This document shows positions 9,237 to 18,887 of a stretch of DNA of 64,000 nucleotides, piece after piece. The stretch is from Acinetobacter bouvetii DSM 14964 = CIP 107468 (GTDB lineage: Bacteria > Pseudomonadota > Gammaproteobacteria > Pseudomonadales > Moraxellaceae): positions 603,166 through 667,165 of the forward strand of contig NZ_KB849726.1 in NCBI RefSeq assembly GCF_000368865.1. Direction: 5' to 3'. The position numbers were made by a program, and so were the translations under genes. Under the pieces are notes generated by a model. That model did no database searches. It saw only the letters and a list, made by a program, of their open reading frames with translations, and was not told the origin of the DNA. Position 1 is the first letter of the stretch. The number at the start of each line of letters is the position of its first letter.

Positions 9237-9416
9237 ATGAGCACCCCAAATTCTCCCAAGAAAAAAGCTACTGTGAAACTTCCGTTTCCGGTTGTTTCAG
9301 CTGAGCAGGCGCAGCAAGATTCCGTGCATAATCAAGTCCGACCAAAGCCGGAAAACTATGCGGACCGGACTTGGATGCCGCCTCGCGGTACGCGCCGATC
9401 TATGGGCAAGCGTTAA
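9237..9416 (+). CDS. 59-residue basic hypothetical protein
   Basis: ATG at 9237, stop at 9414-9416. The product (MSTPNSPKKKATVKLPFPVV... ending GTRRSMGKR) is Lys/Arg-rich, lacks a signal peptide or membrane helix, and has a proline-rich disordered look. A normal stop followed five bases later by a strong terminator supports a real short gene. It resembles small conserved Acinetobacter hypothetical proteins in style, but I do not recognise a family. It could be a nucleic-acid-binding or ribosome-associated peptide; that is only a guess from charge. Confidence 0.65.
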   Translation: MSTPNSPKKKATVKLPFPVVSAEQAQQDSVHNQVRPKPENYADRTWMPPRGTRRSMGKR

Positions 9417-9418
9417 TA

Positions 9419-9447
9419 AAAAACCTGCAGAAATGCAGGTTTTTTTT
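9419..9447 (+). terminator. Terminator of the 59-residue gene
   Basis: AAACCTGCA / TGCAGGTTT with loop gaaa, followed by seven more T. Confidence 0.9.
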
Positions 9448-9471
9448 ATGCTTTATTCGAAGAATAGCGCG

Positions 9472-10926
9472 CTAGCAGGCATAGTATTTTTTCTTTTGTT
9501 CATACATCAGCGCATCGGCACGTTTCAGTAAATCCTCAATGCGTTCATTCGGCAGTGTGCTGGCAGAACCAATAGACAGGCTCATGGGGTGTAATGAATG
9601 ATACTGATTGTCGACATGCATGAGTTCCTGAAGGCTGTTTAGACTGGTTTGCAGTGAAGCCTCATCAGCATTGGGAAGCAGGACGACAAATTCATCACCG
9701 CCAATGCGTGACGCAGAATATTGCGTATGCTGAATCAGCTGATTCAGCAGATTGCCAATTCGCCGCAGCTGTTCATCGCCGGCATCATGGCCGTAGTTGT
9801 CATTAATGTCCTTTAATCCATTTAAGTCAATGAAAATACAGGAGACAGGGCGCTGAATGCTGCGCTCCAGACGGTTAATTTCTTCGGTATAAAAGGTGCG
9901 GTTATACAATTTGGTTAAGACATCGTGCTTGCCTAAATATTCTAAATAGTTTTCCGCTTTTTTACGTGCAGTAATGTCAATCAATGCAACTTGAACGGTG
10001 CTCCAAGTTTCTTCATAGCCTGGAAAAACGGTAAATTGCAGAATGACATGGCGGATGCTGCCGTCCAGCGCATAATTGACCGCTTCATGCTGATGATGAA
10101 TTTTCCCTTCCCATAAATCCTGCAGCTGTTTACGGAAAGTATGATTCATTTCCTGACTGAAGACTTTATGAATATTTTTCAGCAGTGTATTTTTGTCTGG
10201 GGCGCCAAACAGGGTTAATGTTGCCTGATTCACATCCACAATGATGATTTCTTTAATGCACTGCTGCACAAAATCTGGGTGGACATCTAAAAAAGTAGAG
10301 AAGTCTTCGATGCCGATGGAGCGCAAATAATCCAGTTTGGCCTTTACTAGGCTGAAATCTTCGACCCATAGTGAGGTTGGGGAATAATTGAAGCGCGCCT
10401 CGGCAATTTGGCGGTTTTTTTCTTCCTGCCGGCGGGCATTTTGATAAGGCGTAATATTTTCTGTGCTGATTAGGACTTTTGACCAGTCATGCTCATATCC
10501 CGGCAAAATGGTACAGCGCAGCTGGATATCTAAACGGCTGCCTGAAATCGTATAATTTACAGAAGTATTGATGAAATGGGTTTTGCCTTCCCACAGCTGC
10601 ACCAGCTCTTCGATATGCGTTTGAAGCATATCCTGCTGGAAAATGGTCGGTAAATTTTCACATAAATGCTCAAGGTGTTCGGCTTCGTATAGTTCCAAAG
10701 TGCGGGTATTGACCTGCAGTATTTTAATTTTACTGGCGCTTTCTGCGACTTTTGCGGTGTTGTTTAATAAATATTGACGTAAGTCCTCAATCCCTTGTTT
10801 TCGCCACAGATCCAATTGCTGTTTTATTTCGCTAAAATCTTCAAGCCATAACGGGATCGGGGATATATGAAATATAGAATTATTATGAGGTATCATGTCT
10901 CGGCCTGTTAGGAGCGGTTTCGTCAT
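9472..10926 (-). CDS. PAS-PAS-GGDEF diguanylate cyclase
   Basis: 484 residues, cytoplasmic, no membrane segment. Two homologous PAS modules (about 20-145 and 150-285) both start with a similar WLEDFSEIKQQLDLWR or WVEDFSLVKAKLDYLR segment, showing internal duplication. The GGDEF domain (about 310-484) keeps the catalytic signature SRIGGDEFVVLLP, so it should make cyclic di-GMP from two GTP. No RxxD inhibitory site is seen at the usual place before GGDEF (sequence LIQHTQYSAS), so product feedback may be weak. ATG at 10926 or the in-frame one at 10896 could start it. The sensed signal is unknown. Confidence 0.92.
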   Translation of the reverse strand: MTKPLLTGRDMIPHNNSIFHISPIPLWLEDFSEIKQQLDLWRKQGIEDLRQYLLNNTAKVAESASKIKILQVNTRTLELYEAEHLEHLCENLPTIFQQDMLQTHIEELVQLWEGKTHFINTSVNYTISGSRLDIQLRCTILPGYEHDWSKVLISTENITPYQNARRQEEKNRQIAEARFNYSPTSLWVEDFSLVKAKLDYLRSIGIEDFSTFLDVHPDFVQQCIKEIIIVDVNQATLTLFGAPDKNTLLKNIHKVFSQEMNHTFRKQLQDLWEGKIHHQHEAVNYALDGSIRHVILQFTVFPGYEETWSTVQVALIDITARKKAENYLEYLGKHDVLTKLYNRTFYTEEINRLERSIQRPVSCIFIDLNGLKDINDNYGHDAGDEQLRRIGNLLNQLIQHTQYSASRIGGDEFVVLLPNADEASLQTSLNSLQELMHVDNQYHSLHPMSLSIGSASTLPNERIEDLLKRADALMYEQKKKYYAC

Positions 10927-11010
10927 TGTACAATTAAGATATTGTTTGTTTACTGTGATTTATGTCTCAAAAAGTAACTGAAAAAATTAAAAAATAGAAT
11001 ATAAATTTAT

Positions 11011-11042
11011 AAAAAAAAGCCAATCCGCACGGATTTGGCCTT
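11011..11042 (-). terminator. Terminator of the macro-like gene
   Basis: On the minus strand GGCCAAATCCG pairs with CGGATTGGC (one bulge) and is followed by eight T. Confidence 0.85.
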
Positions 11043-11069
11043 AAATGAAAAAATAGTAGAACTTGAAGA

Positions 11070-11867
11070 TTATTTTTTCGATCTATTGGCTGCTCTAGGC
11101 GGGCTGATTTCCCGCTGTCCTAACCAAACATCGGCAAAATCCTTTTCATTGATATTGTAGAGTTCAAGCAATGCCAGAATGGCACCGCCAAACATCAGGG
11201 CGTCTTCTGCTGAATGCTCGAACTCAAATACTTTGCCTTGCAGCACATGCATAATATCCTGTATTTCAAAAGTACGGTCGCGGCCATTGCTGTCAGTCGG
11301 GTAAATTTGCGTATTGAGGATGATTTTTGCTGCGCTTTTTTCATTCTCGGTTAAATCCAGCGTATCAACCGTTTCTTCAGCATTCGCTGCAAAAATTACA
11401 CTGTCCGAGAAAATGGCCTGTAAAAAATGCTGTGTCAGCTTGGGCAGGGCTTTTTCGACAAAGGGGCGGAAGGACACTGGAAAAATAACATTATGGGAAA
11501 TACCTTTAAACATTGGAGCAATTTCTTCAACTTTATAGCCAGCAACACCGCAGCCCACAGAGGTAATAAAATATTTAGATTTAGGATGATTCTTGGTATA
11601 GATTTTAAAGTCATCAATATAGTGCTGAATTTGCGACAGCGGCATTTGCTGCAAATGCTCATTCATGGTGGGAATCGCAAAGCTTTGGCCTGCCCAGCCG
11701 CGTCCAACGCCTTTCATTGCGCCAAAATGCAGCAGCGCAGTTTTTGCAGCGCCTCCTGCATGTGTGCCTGCCATGTTGCTGCCGAATACAAAAATTGTAT
11801 CTTCAGGTAAGCTTTTAACGATGCTCTCGTCATGATAATGATAAGTCATAGGCTGCGCTGCTGTCAT
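11070..11867 (-). CDS. Macro-like domain hypothetical protein
   Basis: 265 residues, soluble. The N-terminal half has FVFGSNMAGTHAGGAAK, GVGRGWAGQSFAIPT and SVGCGVAGYK. These words recall a macro-domain-like family found in bacteria and phages that is expected to bind ADP-ribose or a nucleotide; assignment is from memory of the motif. The C-terminal part (about 170-265) is all-alpha in look and unrecognised; it ends in a basic tail RAANRSKK. A ribosome site is weak (AAAGGA close to the ATG), so the second Met (residue 7) may be the start. No partner gene is evident: neighbours are a diguanylate cyclase and divergent uvrB. Confidence 0.65.
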   Translation of the reverse strand: MTAAQPMTYHYHDESIVKSLPEDTIFVFGSNMAGTHAGGAAKTALLHFGAMKGVGRGWAGQSFAIPTMNEHLQQMPLSQIQHYIDDFKIYTKNHPKSKYFITSVGCGVAGYKVEEIAPMFKGISHNVIFPVSFRPFVEKALPKLTQHFLQAIFSDSVIFAANAEETVDTLDLTENEKSAAKIILNTQIYPTDSNGRDRTFEIQDIMHVLQGKVFEFEHSAEDALMFGGAILALLELYNINEKDFADVWLGQREISPPRAANRSKK

Positions 11868-12180
11868 AATCCTTTGGTTTCATGTTGCCTTTGAACGCGT
11901 ATCGGGTCAAGGAAAAAGCATGCTTCATTTATGAAAAATGATGAGATCAATTGGGGTTTGATGAACCGGAGGGCATTTATTCCATGAGCCGCTGAAACTG
12001 TTTCTGCAAAGTTTTTTCGATTTGGCCTGAATGCAAACTGCCTCGCATTTGCTTTAGGCGCCGTGATGGGAACGATCAGAGCGTTTGCAGTGTTCTGACG
12101 GCATTTCACTCTTGAGTAATCTTAATTAGCCCTCATAATTGAAACAGTCAATTTCAGCAGCGCATTGGACCATACGTTTT

Positions 12181-14202
12181 ATGAGTGAGCATCAACCTTT
12201 CGAATTAGTCACCCATTATCAGCCCGCAGGCGATCAGCCGCAGGCGATTGAAAAGCTGGTGCGCGGTATAGAACAGGGATATCACGATCAGCTGCTGCTG
12301 GGGGTAACGGGTTCGGGCAAGACCTATACCATGGCTAATGTGATTGCTCAGACACAGCGGCCCACGATTGTCATGGCACACAATAAGACGCTGGCGGCCC
12401 AGCTGTATGGCGAATTTAAGGCATTTTTTCCAAACAATGCCGTGGAATATTTCGTCAGCTATTATGATTATTATCAGCCCGAAGCGTATGTGCCGTCTTC
12501 AGACACCTTTATTGAAAAAGACTCATCCATTAATGATCACATCGATCAGATGCGTTTGTCAGCAACCCGCGCCCTGTTGGAACGCCGCGATGCCATTATT
12601 ATCGCTTCTGTATCGGCAATTTACGGCTTAGGTGATCCGAATGCCTATATGAGCATGCTGCTGCATATTGTGCAGGGCGATGTGCTGAACCGTGATGACA
12701 TTATCCGCCGGCTCGTCGAGATGCAATACAGCCGCAATGAACTGGAATTCTTGCGCGGCACATACCGCATCCGCGGCGAAATCATTGATATCTTCCCCGC
12801 TGAATCGGATCAGCATGCCATCCGCATTGAATTGTTTGATGATGAAGTGGATTCAATCCGCTGGTTTGATCCCTTAACGGGCAAAATGATCCGTAAAGTG
12901 CCGCGGGTGACCATCTATCCTAAAAGCCATTATGTGACGCCTAAAGATAATTTGACCCGTGCCATAGACACCATTCGGGATGAACTGAAAGACCGTTTAG
13001 GCTTTTTCCGCGCCAATGACAAACTGCTGGAAGCGCAGCGGATTGAACAGCGCACCCGCTATGATTTAGAAATGATGCAGCAGCTGGGCTATACCAACGG
13101 CATTGAAAACTATTCACGCCATCTTTCCGGCCGTCCTGCTGGGGAAGCGCCGCCGACTTTATTTGATTATGTGCCGGATGATGCCTTGCTGATTATTGAT
13201 GAATCGCATGTCACAGTTCCGCAAATTGGCGCAATGTATAAAGGCGACCGTTCGCGTAAAGAGAATCTGGTGAATTACGGTTTCCGCCTGCCTAGCGCGC
13301 TGGACAACCGCCCGATGAAATTTGAAGAATGGGAGCGCATTGTTCCTTCGACTATTTATGTCAGTGCGACGCCTGCCAAATACGAATTGGAAAAATCTGA
13401 ACAGATTGTTGAACAGGTGGTGCGCCCAACAGGCTTGGTCGATCCTGAAATTGAAATCCGCCCAGTCCTGACACAGGTCGATGATGTGCTGTCGGAAATT
13501 AACAACCGGAAAGAATTGAATGAGCGGGTGCTGGTGACGACGCTCACCAAGCGCATGGCGGAAGACCTGACCTCATATTTAAAAGAATATGGTGTGAAAG
13601 TGGCTTATCTGCATTCTGACATTGATACCGTAGAACGGACTAAAATTATTCATGAACTGCGTTCAGGCGTTCATGATGCATTGATCGGCATTAACTTGCT
13701 GCGCGAAGGCCTAGACATGCCAGAGGTGTCTTTGGTTGCGATCTTGGATGCAGACAAGGAAGGCTTTTTGCGGTCAGAGCGGTCACTGATTCAGACAATT
13801 GGCCGGGCAGCGCGTAATTTAAACGGCAAAGCGATTTTGTACGCAGACCGTATTACGGACTCCATGCAAAAAGCCATTGATGAAACAGACCGCCGCCGTA
13901 ATAAGCAGCTGGAGTTTAATGAATTGCATGGCATTGTGCCGCGCAGCGCCGTGCGTCAAGTCGCGAAAGATTTGGATGATGGCGAAGTACTGAATGATGA
14001 TGAAATTGAAGCCGGTATCAGCGATCAAAGCAAGGCGCTGAGCGCGGATGAACAGCATTTGCTGTCTGATCCGAAGCTGTTTTCGAAACATCTCGGCAAG
14101 CTTGAAAAAGAAATGCTGAAAGCGTCAAAAGACTTGCAGTTTGAGCAGGCCGCACGCCTGCGGGATGAAATTTTGCGTTTAAAAGCGCAAATGCTTCAAT
14201 AA
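12181..14202 (+). CDS. uvrB: Excinuclease ABC subunit B
   Basis: 673 residues from the ATG at 12181 ([13 protein letters not shown]); an upstream in-frame TTG at 12139 would add 14 unlikely residues. UvrB receives damaged DNA from UvrA, verifies the lesion and recruits UvrC in nucleotide excision repair. Walker A is [14 protein letters not shown] near residue 40, followed by the beta-hairpin region [12 protein letters not shown]; Walker B is [10 protein letters not shown]; helicase motif VI is QTIGRAARN; the C-terminal UVR motif ([21 protein letters not shown]) binds UvrC. Length matches the family. I saw no SOS-type palindrome upstream. Confidence 0.98.
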   Translation: MSEHQPFELVTHYQPAGDQPQAIEKLVRGIEQGYHDQLLLGVTGSGKTYTMANVIAQTQRPTIVMAHNKTLAAQLYGEFKAFFPNNAVEYFVSYYDYYQPEAYVPSSDTFIEKDSSINDHIDQMRLSATRALLERRDAIIIASVSAIYGLGDPNAYMSMLLHIVQGDVLNRDDIIRRLVEMQYSRNELEFLRGTYRIRGEIIDIFPAESDQHAIRIELFDDEVDSIRWFDPLTGKMIRKVPRVTIYPKSHYVTPKDNLTRAIDTIRDELKDRLGFFRANDKLLEAQRIEQRTRYDLEMMQQLGYTNGIENYSRHLSGRPAGEAPPTLFDYVPDDALLIIDESHVTVPQIGAMYKGDRSRKENLVNYGFRLPSALDNRPMKFEEWERIVPSTIYVSATPAKYELEKSEQIVEQVVRPTGLVDPEIEIRPVLTQVDDVLSEINNRKELNERVLVTTLTKRMAEDLTSYLKEYGVKVAYLHSDIDTVERTKIIHELRSGVHDALIGINLLREGLDMPEVSLVAILDADKEGFLRSERSLIQTIGRAARNLNGKAILYADRITDSMQKAIDETDRRRNKQLEFNELHGIVPRSAVRQVAKDLDDGEVLNDDEIEAGISDQSKALSADEQHLLSDPKLFSKHLGKLEKEMLKASKDLQFEQAARLRDEILRLKAQMLQ

Positions 14203-14347
14203 GCTAAAGTTGCAGAAAAGCCAGCGGAAGATGTAAAACTTATTGAAAATCATTACAGAACATAGACAGTTAGGATGCTTTTAAAGCAGTATCTTTTAAG
14301 AAATCTGCTTGTTAAAAAAGCAAAGTTTGACAGTAAAGGTATTCATA

Positions 14348-14935
14348 ATGATGAAAAAAAATATTCCGAAAGCTGGCTTTACCTTAGCTAAAATTGCGGT
14401 AGGCGGGGCTATTTTAGTGGGCTTAGGCATGGCAACCATGGCTTATGCGCAAAGCAAGCCCTTAGCTGTAGTGGATAAGATTGAATTAGACCGCTATTTG
14501 GGGGTGTGGTACGAAATTGCGCGCAAGCCCATGTACTTTCAAAATAAATGCGGAAGCAATGTCTCGGCTACTTATACCTTGAACGAAAACGGCAATGTCA
14601 CTGTAGATAACCGCTGTTATACCCAAGACGGCAAACTGATGCAGTCGATTGGCGAAGCATTTGTACAAAACCCGCCTTTTAACAGCAAGCTGAAAGTGAG
14701 TTTTTTGCCTGAAGCTGTGCGCTGGCTGCCTGTGGCGCGGGGGGATTATTGGATTTTGAAAATTGATGATGACTATCAGACCGTTCTGGTCGGTGAGCCG
14801 CGGCGCAATTATATGTGGGTATTGTCGCGGACGCAGCATCCTGAGCAAAGCGTGATTAATGAATATTTAGACTATGCCAAGTCGGTCGGTTATGACTTGG
14901 GTGATTTGATTCATACCAAGCAGACCGTCAAGTAA
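14348..14935 (+). CDS. blc: Blc-like lipocalin
   Basis: 195 residues from the ATG at 14348 with AAAGG upstream. Lipocalins bind small hydrophobic ligands; bacterial Blc acts at the envelope on lysophospholipids or fatty acids. The signature YLGVWYEIARKP (GxW motif) is at about 55-66, and the second and third conserved regions are seen as LVGEPRRNYMWVLSR. A signal sequence ends near MAYA|QSK, but no lipobox cysteine is present, so unlike E. coli Blc this protein should be soluble periplasmic or anchored by its N-terminal helix. A terminator follows; upstream it is 145 bp from uvrB. Confidence 0.88.
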   Translation: MMKKNIPKAGFTLAKIAVGGAILVGLGMATMAYAQSKPLAVVDKIELDRYLGVWYEIARKPMYFQNKCGSNVSATYTLNENGNVTVDNRCYTQDGKLMQSIGEAFVQNPPFNSKLKVSFLPEAVRWLPVARGDYWILKIDDDYQTVLVGEPRRNYMWVLSRTQHPEQSVINEYLDYAKSVGYDLGDLIHTKQTVK

Positions 14936-14956
14936 ATATTGAAATACAGCGTACTC

Positions 14957-14984
14957 AAAAACCATGCTCAGGCATGGTTTTTTC
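14957..14984 (+). terminator. Terminator after blc
   Basis: AAAACCATGC / GCATGGTTTT stem, loop tcag-like, then T-run. Confidence 0.88.
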
Positions 14985-15067
14985 TTTGCGGGCATGCCAG
15001 TCTTCAATCTGCTTGAAAATTCAAGTATTATCAGCGAAAAATTTGCAAGACTTTGTTGAGGTGAGGG

Positions 15068-16003
15068 ATGTATAAGGGCGTTACATTGTCTGTATTGGCA
15101 TCTGTCACTTTTGGCATTTTATATTTTTATACGCATTTTTTGCAGCCTTTAGACAGTGAGCAGACGTTTGCTTGGCGCATGCTGGCAACCTTGCCGTTTT
15201 TGACGCTGTTTATGTGGTGGACGGGCGATTTAAAGCAAATCGGTGAAATTTTTAAGCGGATTTTCAAGCAGCCGTGGATGCTGCCGTGGCTGATTTTCAG
15301 TTCGGTTCTATGCACCACGCAGCTGTGGCTGTTTTTATGGGGGCCCATTAACGGCCGGGGCTTACAGGTTTCACTTGGCTATTTCCTATTGCCTTTGGTG
15401 ATGGTGCTGGTCGGCTGTGTGCTTTATAAAGAAAAATTAAGCCGCTGGCAGCTGGCTGCCGTTGTGCTCGCTGTGCTGGGTGTCGGCCATGAACTTTGGC
15501 GTATCGGCAATATTGCATGGGAAACCGCCTATATTGCTTTGGCTTATCCTTTGTATTTCTTCCTGCGCCGTGTTTGTAAAACCGATCATTTGGGCGGGTT
15601 CTGGTGGGATTTGTTCTTGATTTTGCCCGTTGCTGTGTATTTAGCATTTTTCTACAGCGACAGCATTTCATTAATGCTGAATGCCACTCACCTGATTTGG
15701 GCCGTTATTGGCTTAGGTTTTTTAAGTGCATTTGGTTTAGGCAGTTATATCTTGGCCAGCCGTTATTTGCCTTTTGTGGTTTTTGGCCTATTGAGCTATT
15801 TAGAACCCGTTTTATTGGCTTTTGCATCAATTATGCTGGGGGAGCGGGTCGAAGCAACAGAATGGCTGACTTATATTCCAATCTGGCTGGCGGTGGTGCT
15901 GCTGGTGATTGAAGGCTGTCTTCATCTTGCAAAGCAGAAGCGCAATGCAAACATATTGGCCCGCAACCGCGGCAAGGTGCAGGAACGTTTGGACATGGAA
16001 TAA
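15068..16003 (+). CDS. rarD: RarD-like EamA-family permease
   Basis: 311 residues with about ten hydrophobic helices, the drug/metabolite transporter layout of two EamA repeats. The opening YKGVTLSVLASVTFGILYFYTHFL, the WRMLATLP segment and NGRGLQVSLGYFLLPL are typical of RarD. The substrate of RarD is not established. The ATG is preceded by GAGGTGAGGG. The tail after about residue 290 is basic and cytoplasmic. It stands alone, followed by a long AT-rich gap. Confidence 0.85.
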   Translation: MYKGVTLSVLASVTFGILYFYTHFLQPLDSEQTFAWRMLATLPFLTLFMWWTGDLKQIGEIFKRIFKQPWMLPWLIFSSVLCTTQLWLFLWGPINGRGLQVSLGYFLLPLVMVLVGCVLYKEKLSRWQLAAVVLAVLGVGHELWRIGNIAWETAYIALAYPLYFFLRRVCKTDHLGGFWWDLFLILPVAVYLAFFYSDSISLMLNATHLIWAVIGLGFLSAFGLGSYILASRYLPFVVFGLLSYLEPVLLAFASIMLGERVEATEWLTYIPIWLAVVLLVIEGCLHLAKQKRNANILARNRGKVQERLDME

Positions 16004-16414
16004 TGCGGCGCGTGATTTCTCTTCAAAGATATTTTTTAAAGACCAATGTTTTGAACGTTTGAAAAAATAAAGGGCGGTGTGAATGGTCAAATCTTTCATG
16101 CAATTTAAAGCAGCGTCATGCAAAGTTTAAAATCAATTTCACTAATCTATGCTGATCATTAATTGCAGTATTTATCAATTTGTTTGATAAAGAAGCAAAT
16201 AAACAAAAATATAAAAAATCTTTTAAATTGCGTATTAAATTCTTTTTAAAAGCAAAATCATAATAGTAATTGCAACTATTTTATAAATTTATAATGAATA
16301 TATGACAAAAACATCATGCATTTACAGCTTTCGATTCAAACTTGGCGCTAAATCCTTTACAATTGTTGGGTTTTAAAATTTATGCTTAGATTAAATTAAT
16401 TAGAGGACGTATCT
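16004..16414. other. AT-rich upstream region of the GAPDH gene
   Basis: About 410 bp with stops in all frames and long A/T runs from 16140 onward. It should contain the GAPDH promoter; a TTTACA at about 16355 is a candidate -35 but the -10 is not convincing. No repeat or RNA gene seen. Confidence 0.4.
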
Positions 16415-17872
16415 GTGAGCAAAGAGACTATCATCGCCCTACACGCAGAACACCAAGGTCGCTGGAAAAACCGTGAAGAAATCGCGGAACAAATGATCGC
16501 TTTGATCGGTCAGCTTTACCGTGAAAAAAATATTGTGGTTTCAGTGTTTGGACGTTCTTTAGTTAACCGTTCAGTTATCCAAATTTTAAAAGCGCACCGT
16601 TTCACTCGTATGATGGACGTTGAGCTTTCAGTTGTACACACGTTCCCAATTCTTGAAGCGTTGGCTAAAATTGAAAATATTGGTACTGCTGAAATTGATC
16701 TAGGCAAATTAGCCGTTGCATTTAAAGAGCAAGGTGGCGATGTTGACGCATTTGTTGCAGCCGCTGTGAAATCAGTTGAAGGTCGTGCGACTTCAGTTGA
16801 AGGTCGTGACGTTGTCCTTTACGGTTTTGGTCGTATCGGTCGTATTCTTGCACGTTTAATGATTGGTCAGTCTGGTCTTGGCCGTGGCTTGAACCTAAAA
16901 GCGATTGTAGTTCGTAAGTCATCTGATGGTGATTTGGAAAAACGTGCGTCTTTACTACGCCGTGACTCAATCCATGGTCCATTCTCTGGTACGATTTCTG
17001 TTGATGAAGAAAACGAAGCAATCATTGCCAACGGTCAATTCATCAAAGTGATTTATGCGTCGAATCCAACTGAAGTTGATTATACTGATTATGGTATTAG
17101 CAATGCGTTAGTGATCGACAACACGGGTAAATGGCGTGATGCGGAAGGTCTTGCTCAACACCTTAAGTGCCCAGGCGCTGCACGTGTGATCTTGACTGCA
17201 CCAGGTAAAGGTGACATGAAGAACGTGGTGTTTGGTGTGAACCAAGCAGACATTCTTGATGAAGATACCATTATCTCGGCTGCAAGCTGTACAACCAATG
17301 CAATTACACCAACACTTAAAGTTTTGCATGACAAATACACAGTGTTGAATGGTCATGTTGAAACAGTTCACTCGTTTACAAACGACCAGAACTTAATCGA
17401 CAACTACCATAAAGCAGACCGTCGTGGTCGTGCTGCAACGTTGAACATGGTGATTACTGAAACAGGTGCGGCTAAAGCGGTTGCTAAAGCACTTCCAGCA
17501 CTTCAAGGTAAACTGACAGGTAACTCTGTACGTGTTCCAACACCAAACGTTTCTCTTGCGATTTTGAACTTAACTTTAGATAAAGAAGTTGATCGCGACG
17601 AAGTGAACGAATACATTCGTAAAATTTCAATCAGCTCTAGCCTTCAAGGTCAGATCGGTTATACCAACTCGACTGAAGTTGTATCATCTGACTTTATCGG
17701 TTCGCGTACAGCAGGTGTATTTGATGCGCAAGCAACAATCACTTCGGGCAACCGTTTAACTGCATATGTTTGGTACGATAACGAAGTCGGCTATAGCTGC
17801 CAAGTATTACGTATTGCAGAGCAAATGGGCGGCGTAAGCTATCCAAAAATTCCAGCTGAAACAAATGCATAA
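16415..17872 (+). CDS. gap: Glyceraldehyde-3-phosphate dehydrogenase, long form
   Basis: 485 residues from a GTG start with GAGG eight bases upstream. The enzyme interconverts glyceraldehyde-3-phosphate and 1,3-bisphosphoglycerate. An N-terminal extension of about 130 residues precedes the Rossmann motif (LYGFGRIGRILARLM). The active-site signature is SAASCTTNAITPT with the nucleophilic Cys near residue 292; HSFTNDQNLID and the C-terminal WYDNEVGYSCQ are intact. The long form is known in Acinetobacter and Pseudomonas, where it is likely gluconeogenic; that role is inferred. Codon use (CGT, GGT, CTT rich) suggests high expression compared with neighbours. Confidence 0.93.
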   Translation: MSKETIIALHAEHQGRWKNREEIAEQMIALIGQLYREKNIVVSVFGRSLVNRSVIQILKAHRFTRMMDVELSVVHTFPILEALAKIENIGTAEIDLGKLAVAFKEQGGDVDAFVAAAVKSVEGRATSVEGRDVVLYGFGRIGRILARLMIGQSGLGRGLNLKAIVVRKSSDGDLEKRASLLRRDSIHGPFSGTISVDEENEAIIANGQFIKVIYASNPTEVDYTDYGISNALVIDNTGKWRDAEGLAQHLKCPGAARVILTAPGKGDMKNVVFGVNQADILDEDTIISAASCTTNAITPTLKVLHDKYTVLNGHVETVHSFTNDQNLIDNYHKADRRGRAATLNMVITETGAAKAVAKALPALQGKLTGNSVRVPTPNVSLAILNLTLDKEVDRDEVNEYIRKISISSSLQGQIGYTNSTEVVSSDFIGSRTAGVFDAQATITSGNRLTAYVWYDNEVGYSCQVLRIAEQMGGVSYPKIPAETNA

Positions 17873-17887
17873 TTTGTCATAGCGACT

Positions 17888-17920
17888 AAAAAGAGCCTCA
17901 ATTGAGGCTCTTTTTTTTTT
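17888..17920 (+). terminator. Terminator after gap
   Basis: Perfect palindrome AAAGAGCCTCAATTGAGGCTCTTT followed by a run of ten T. Confidence 0.93.
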
Positions 17921-18162
17921 GCGCAGCTGCATGTATCCAAGCTGATTAGATACGTGGGAATGACATCAATATTGGCTTGAGCACTCAGCGTTGCCAATGT
18001 TTAATCCCTACTAATTTACTTAGAATAATTAAAATATTGTGTAAAATAGGGTGATAAAAAATAACAGTGTCTGGTTGCTATACCGCCGACAATGACTTTA
18101 TAGGCTGACAAAAGGATGATATTTGTCAGCTCAAAAGAGAATAGAACAAAAGGAATTTGGAT

Positions 18163-18879
18163 TTGCAAGTGAAGCATATGCTAAGCGGATTGGCATTCAT
18201 TGTGTTGGCATCTGTATGCGGTGTACTTATCGCTATTTGGATGTTTAAACACTTTAATATTTATATTCCCTTAGAAAATCAAAAAGTCAGCATTGATCTG
18301 CAAGAACCTTTACAAGCTGAGGTTAAAATTCATGATGCCTTGGATGTTGATGTTACAGGGCGCGTAAATGCGGAAATTCCGATCCGTGAAAACCTGAATA
18401 TTCCACTGACCCAAACCCTGACGCCACGGGTATATTTTGATAATCAGGTTCCGATTAAAACCACCATTCCAGTGCGTGAAACCTTGAAAATTAATCAGAG
18501 CATGCCTGTGGATACCAAGGTGCAGGTGAAAGTCATGGGGCGGGATGTGACTTTGCCTTTAAAAGGCAATATTCCCATTCAGCTGGATGTGCCGATTCAT
18601 ATTGATGTGCCACTTGAGCAGCAGGTGCACCTCAAATTTGATGCGCCTGTGAAAACAGTGCTGAAAGAAAACCTGCATATTCCAGTAAATACAGTGGTTA
18701 AAACTAATATTCCCATACAGGGGCATTTAAATGTTCCAATTAAAACGGCATTGAAAGCGTCGGTGGATGTACAAAATACATTGCCAATTGAAATTAAGCA
18801 GGGGGAGTTGAAAATTCCACTCAATAGCTTGCAATTACTGCGTGAAAAACCTCTACCTCAAGAACACGTGAAGCCATAG
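18163..18879 (+). CDS. Membrane-anchored beta-repeat protein, first of a pair
   Basis: About 238 residues from a TTG at 18163, chosen because AAAGGA lies eight bases upstream (TTG at 18157 and ATG at 18178 are alternatives). One N-terminal helix (LSGLAFIVLASVCGVLIAIW) anchors it; the rest should lie in the periplasm. From about residue 40 to 225 it is a run of short alternating strands with recurring IPI/VPI/LPI words (for example VPIKTTIPVRETL, GNIPIQLDVPIHIDVPL, LNVPIKTALKASVDV), spaced by roughly 10-12 residues, with almost no Cys, Trp or Gly. I do not recognise a characterised family. The next gene has the same design, nine bases downstream. Confidence 0.72.
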   Translation: MQVKHMLSGLAFIVLASVCGVLIAIWMFKHFNIYIPLENQKVSIDLQEPLQAEVKIHDALDVDVTGRVNAEIPIRENLNIPLTQTLTPRVYFDNQVPIKTTIPVRETLKINQSMPVDTKVQVKVMGRDVTLPLKGNIPIQLDVPIHIDVPLEQQVHLKFDAPVKTVLKENLHIPVNTVVKTNIPIQGHLNVPIKTALKASVDVQNTLPIEIKQGELKIPLNSLQLLREKPLPQEHVKP

Positions 18880-18887
18880 GAGGGAGT

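Noticed and set aside
9292..9531. 79-codon plus-strand frame
   Set aside because: It runs through the terminator of the 59-residue gene and into the end of the diguanylate cyclase; the shorter frame from 9237 is better supported.
11864..12109. 81-codon minus-strand frame overlapping the macro-like gene start
   Set aside because: It has a ribosome-poor start in the uvrB promoter region and no recognisable features; the four-base overlap looks accidental.
12100..12180. SOS/LexA-type operator before uvrB
   Set aside because: No palindrome of the CTG-n10-CAG kind is visible, and Acinetobacter lacks a classical LexA.
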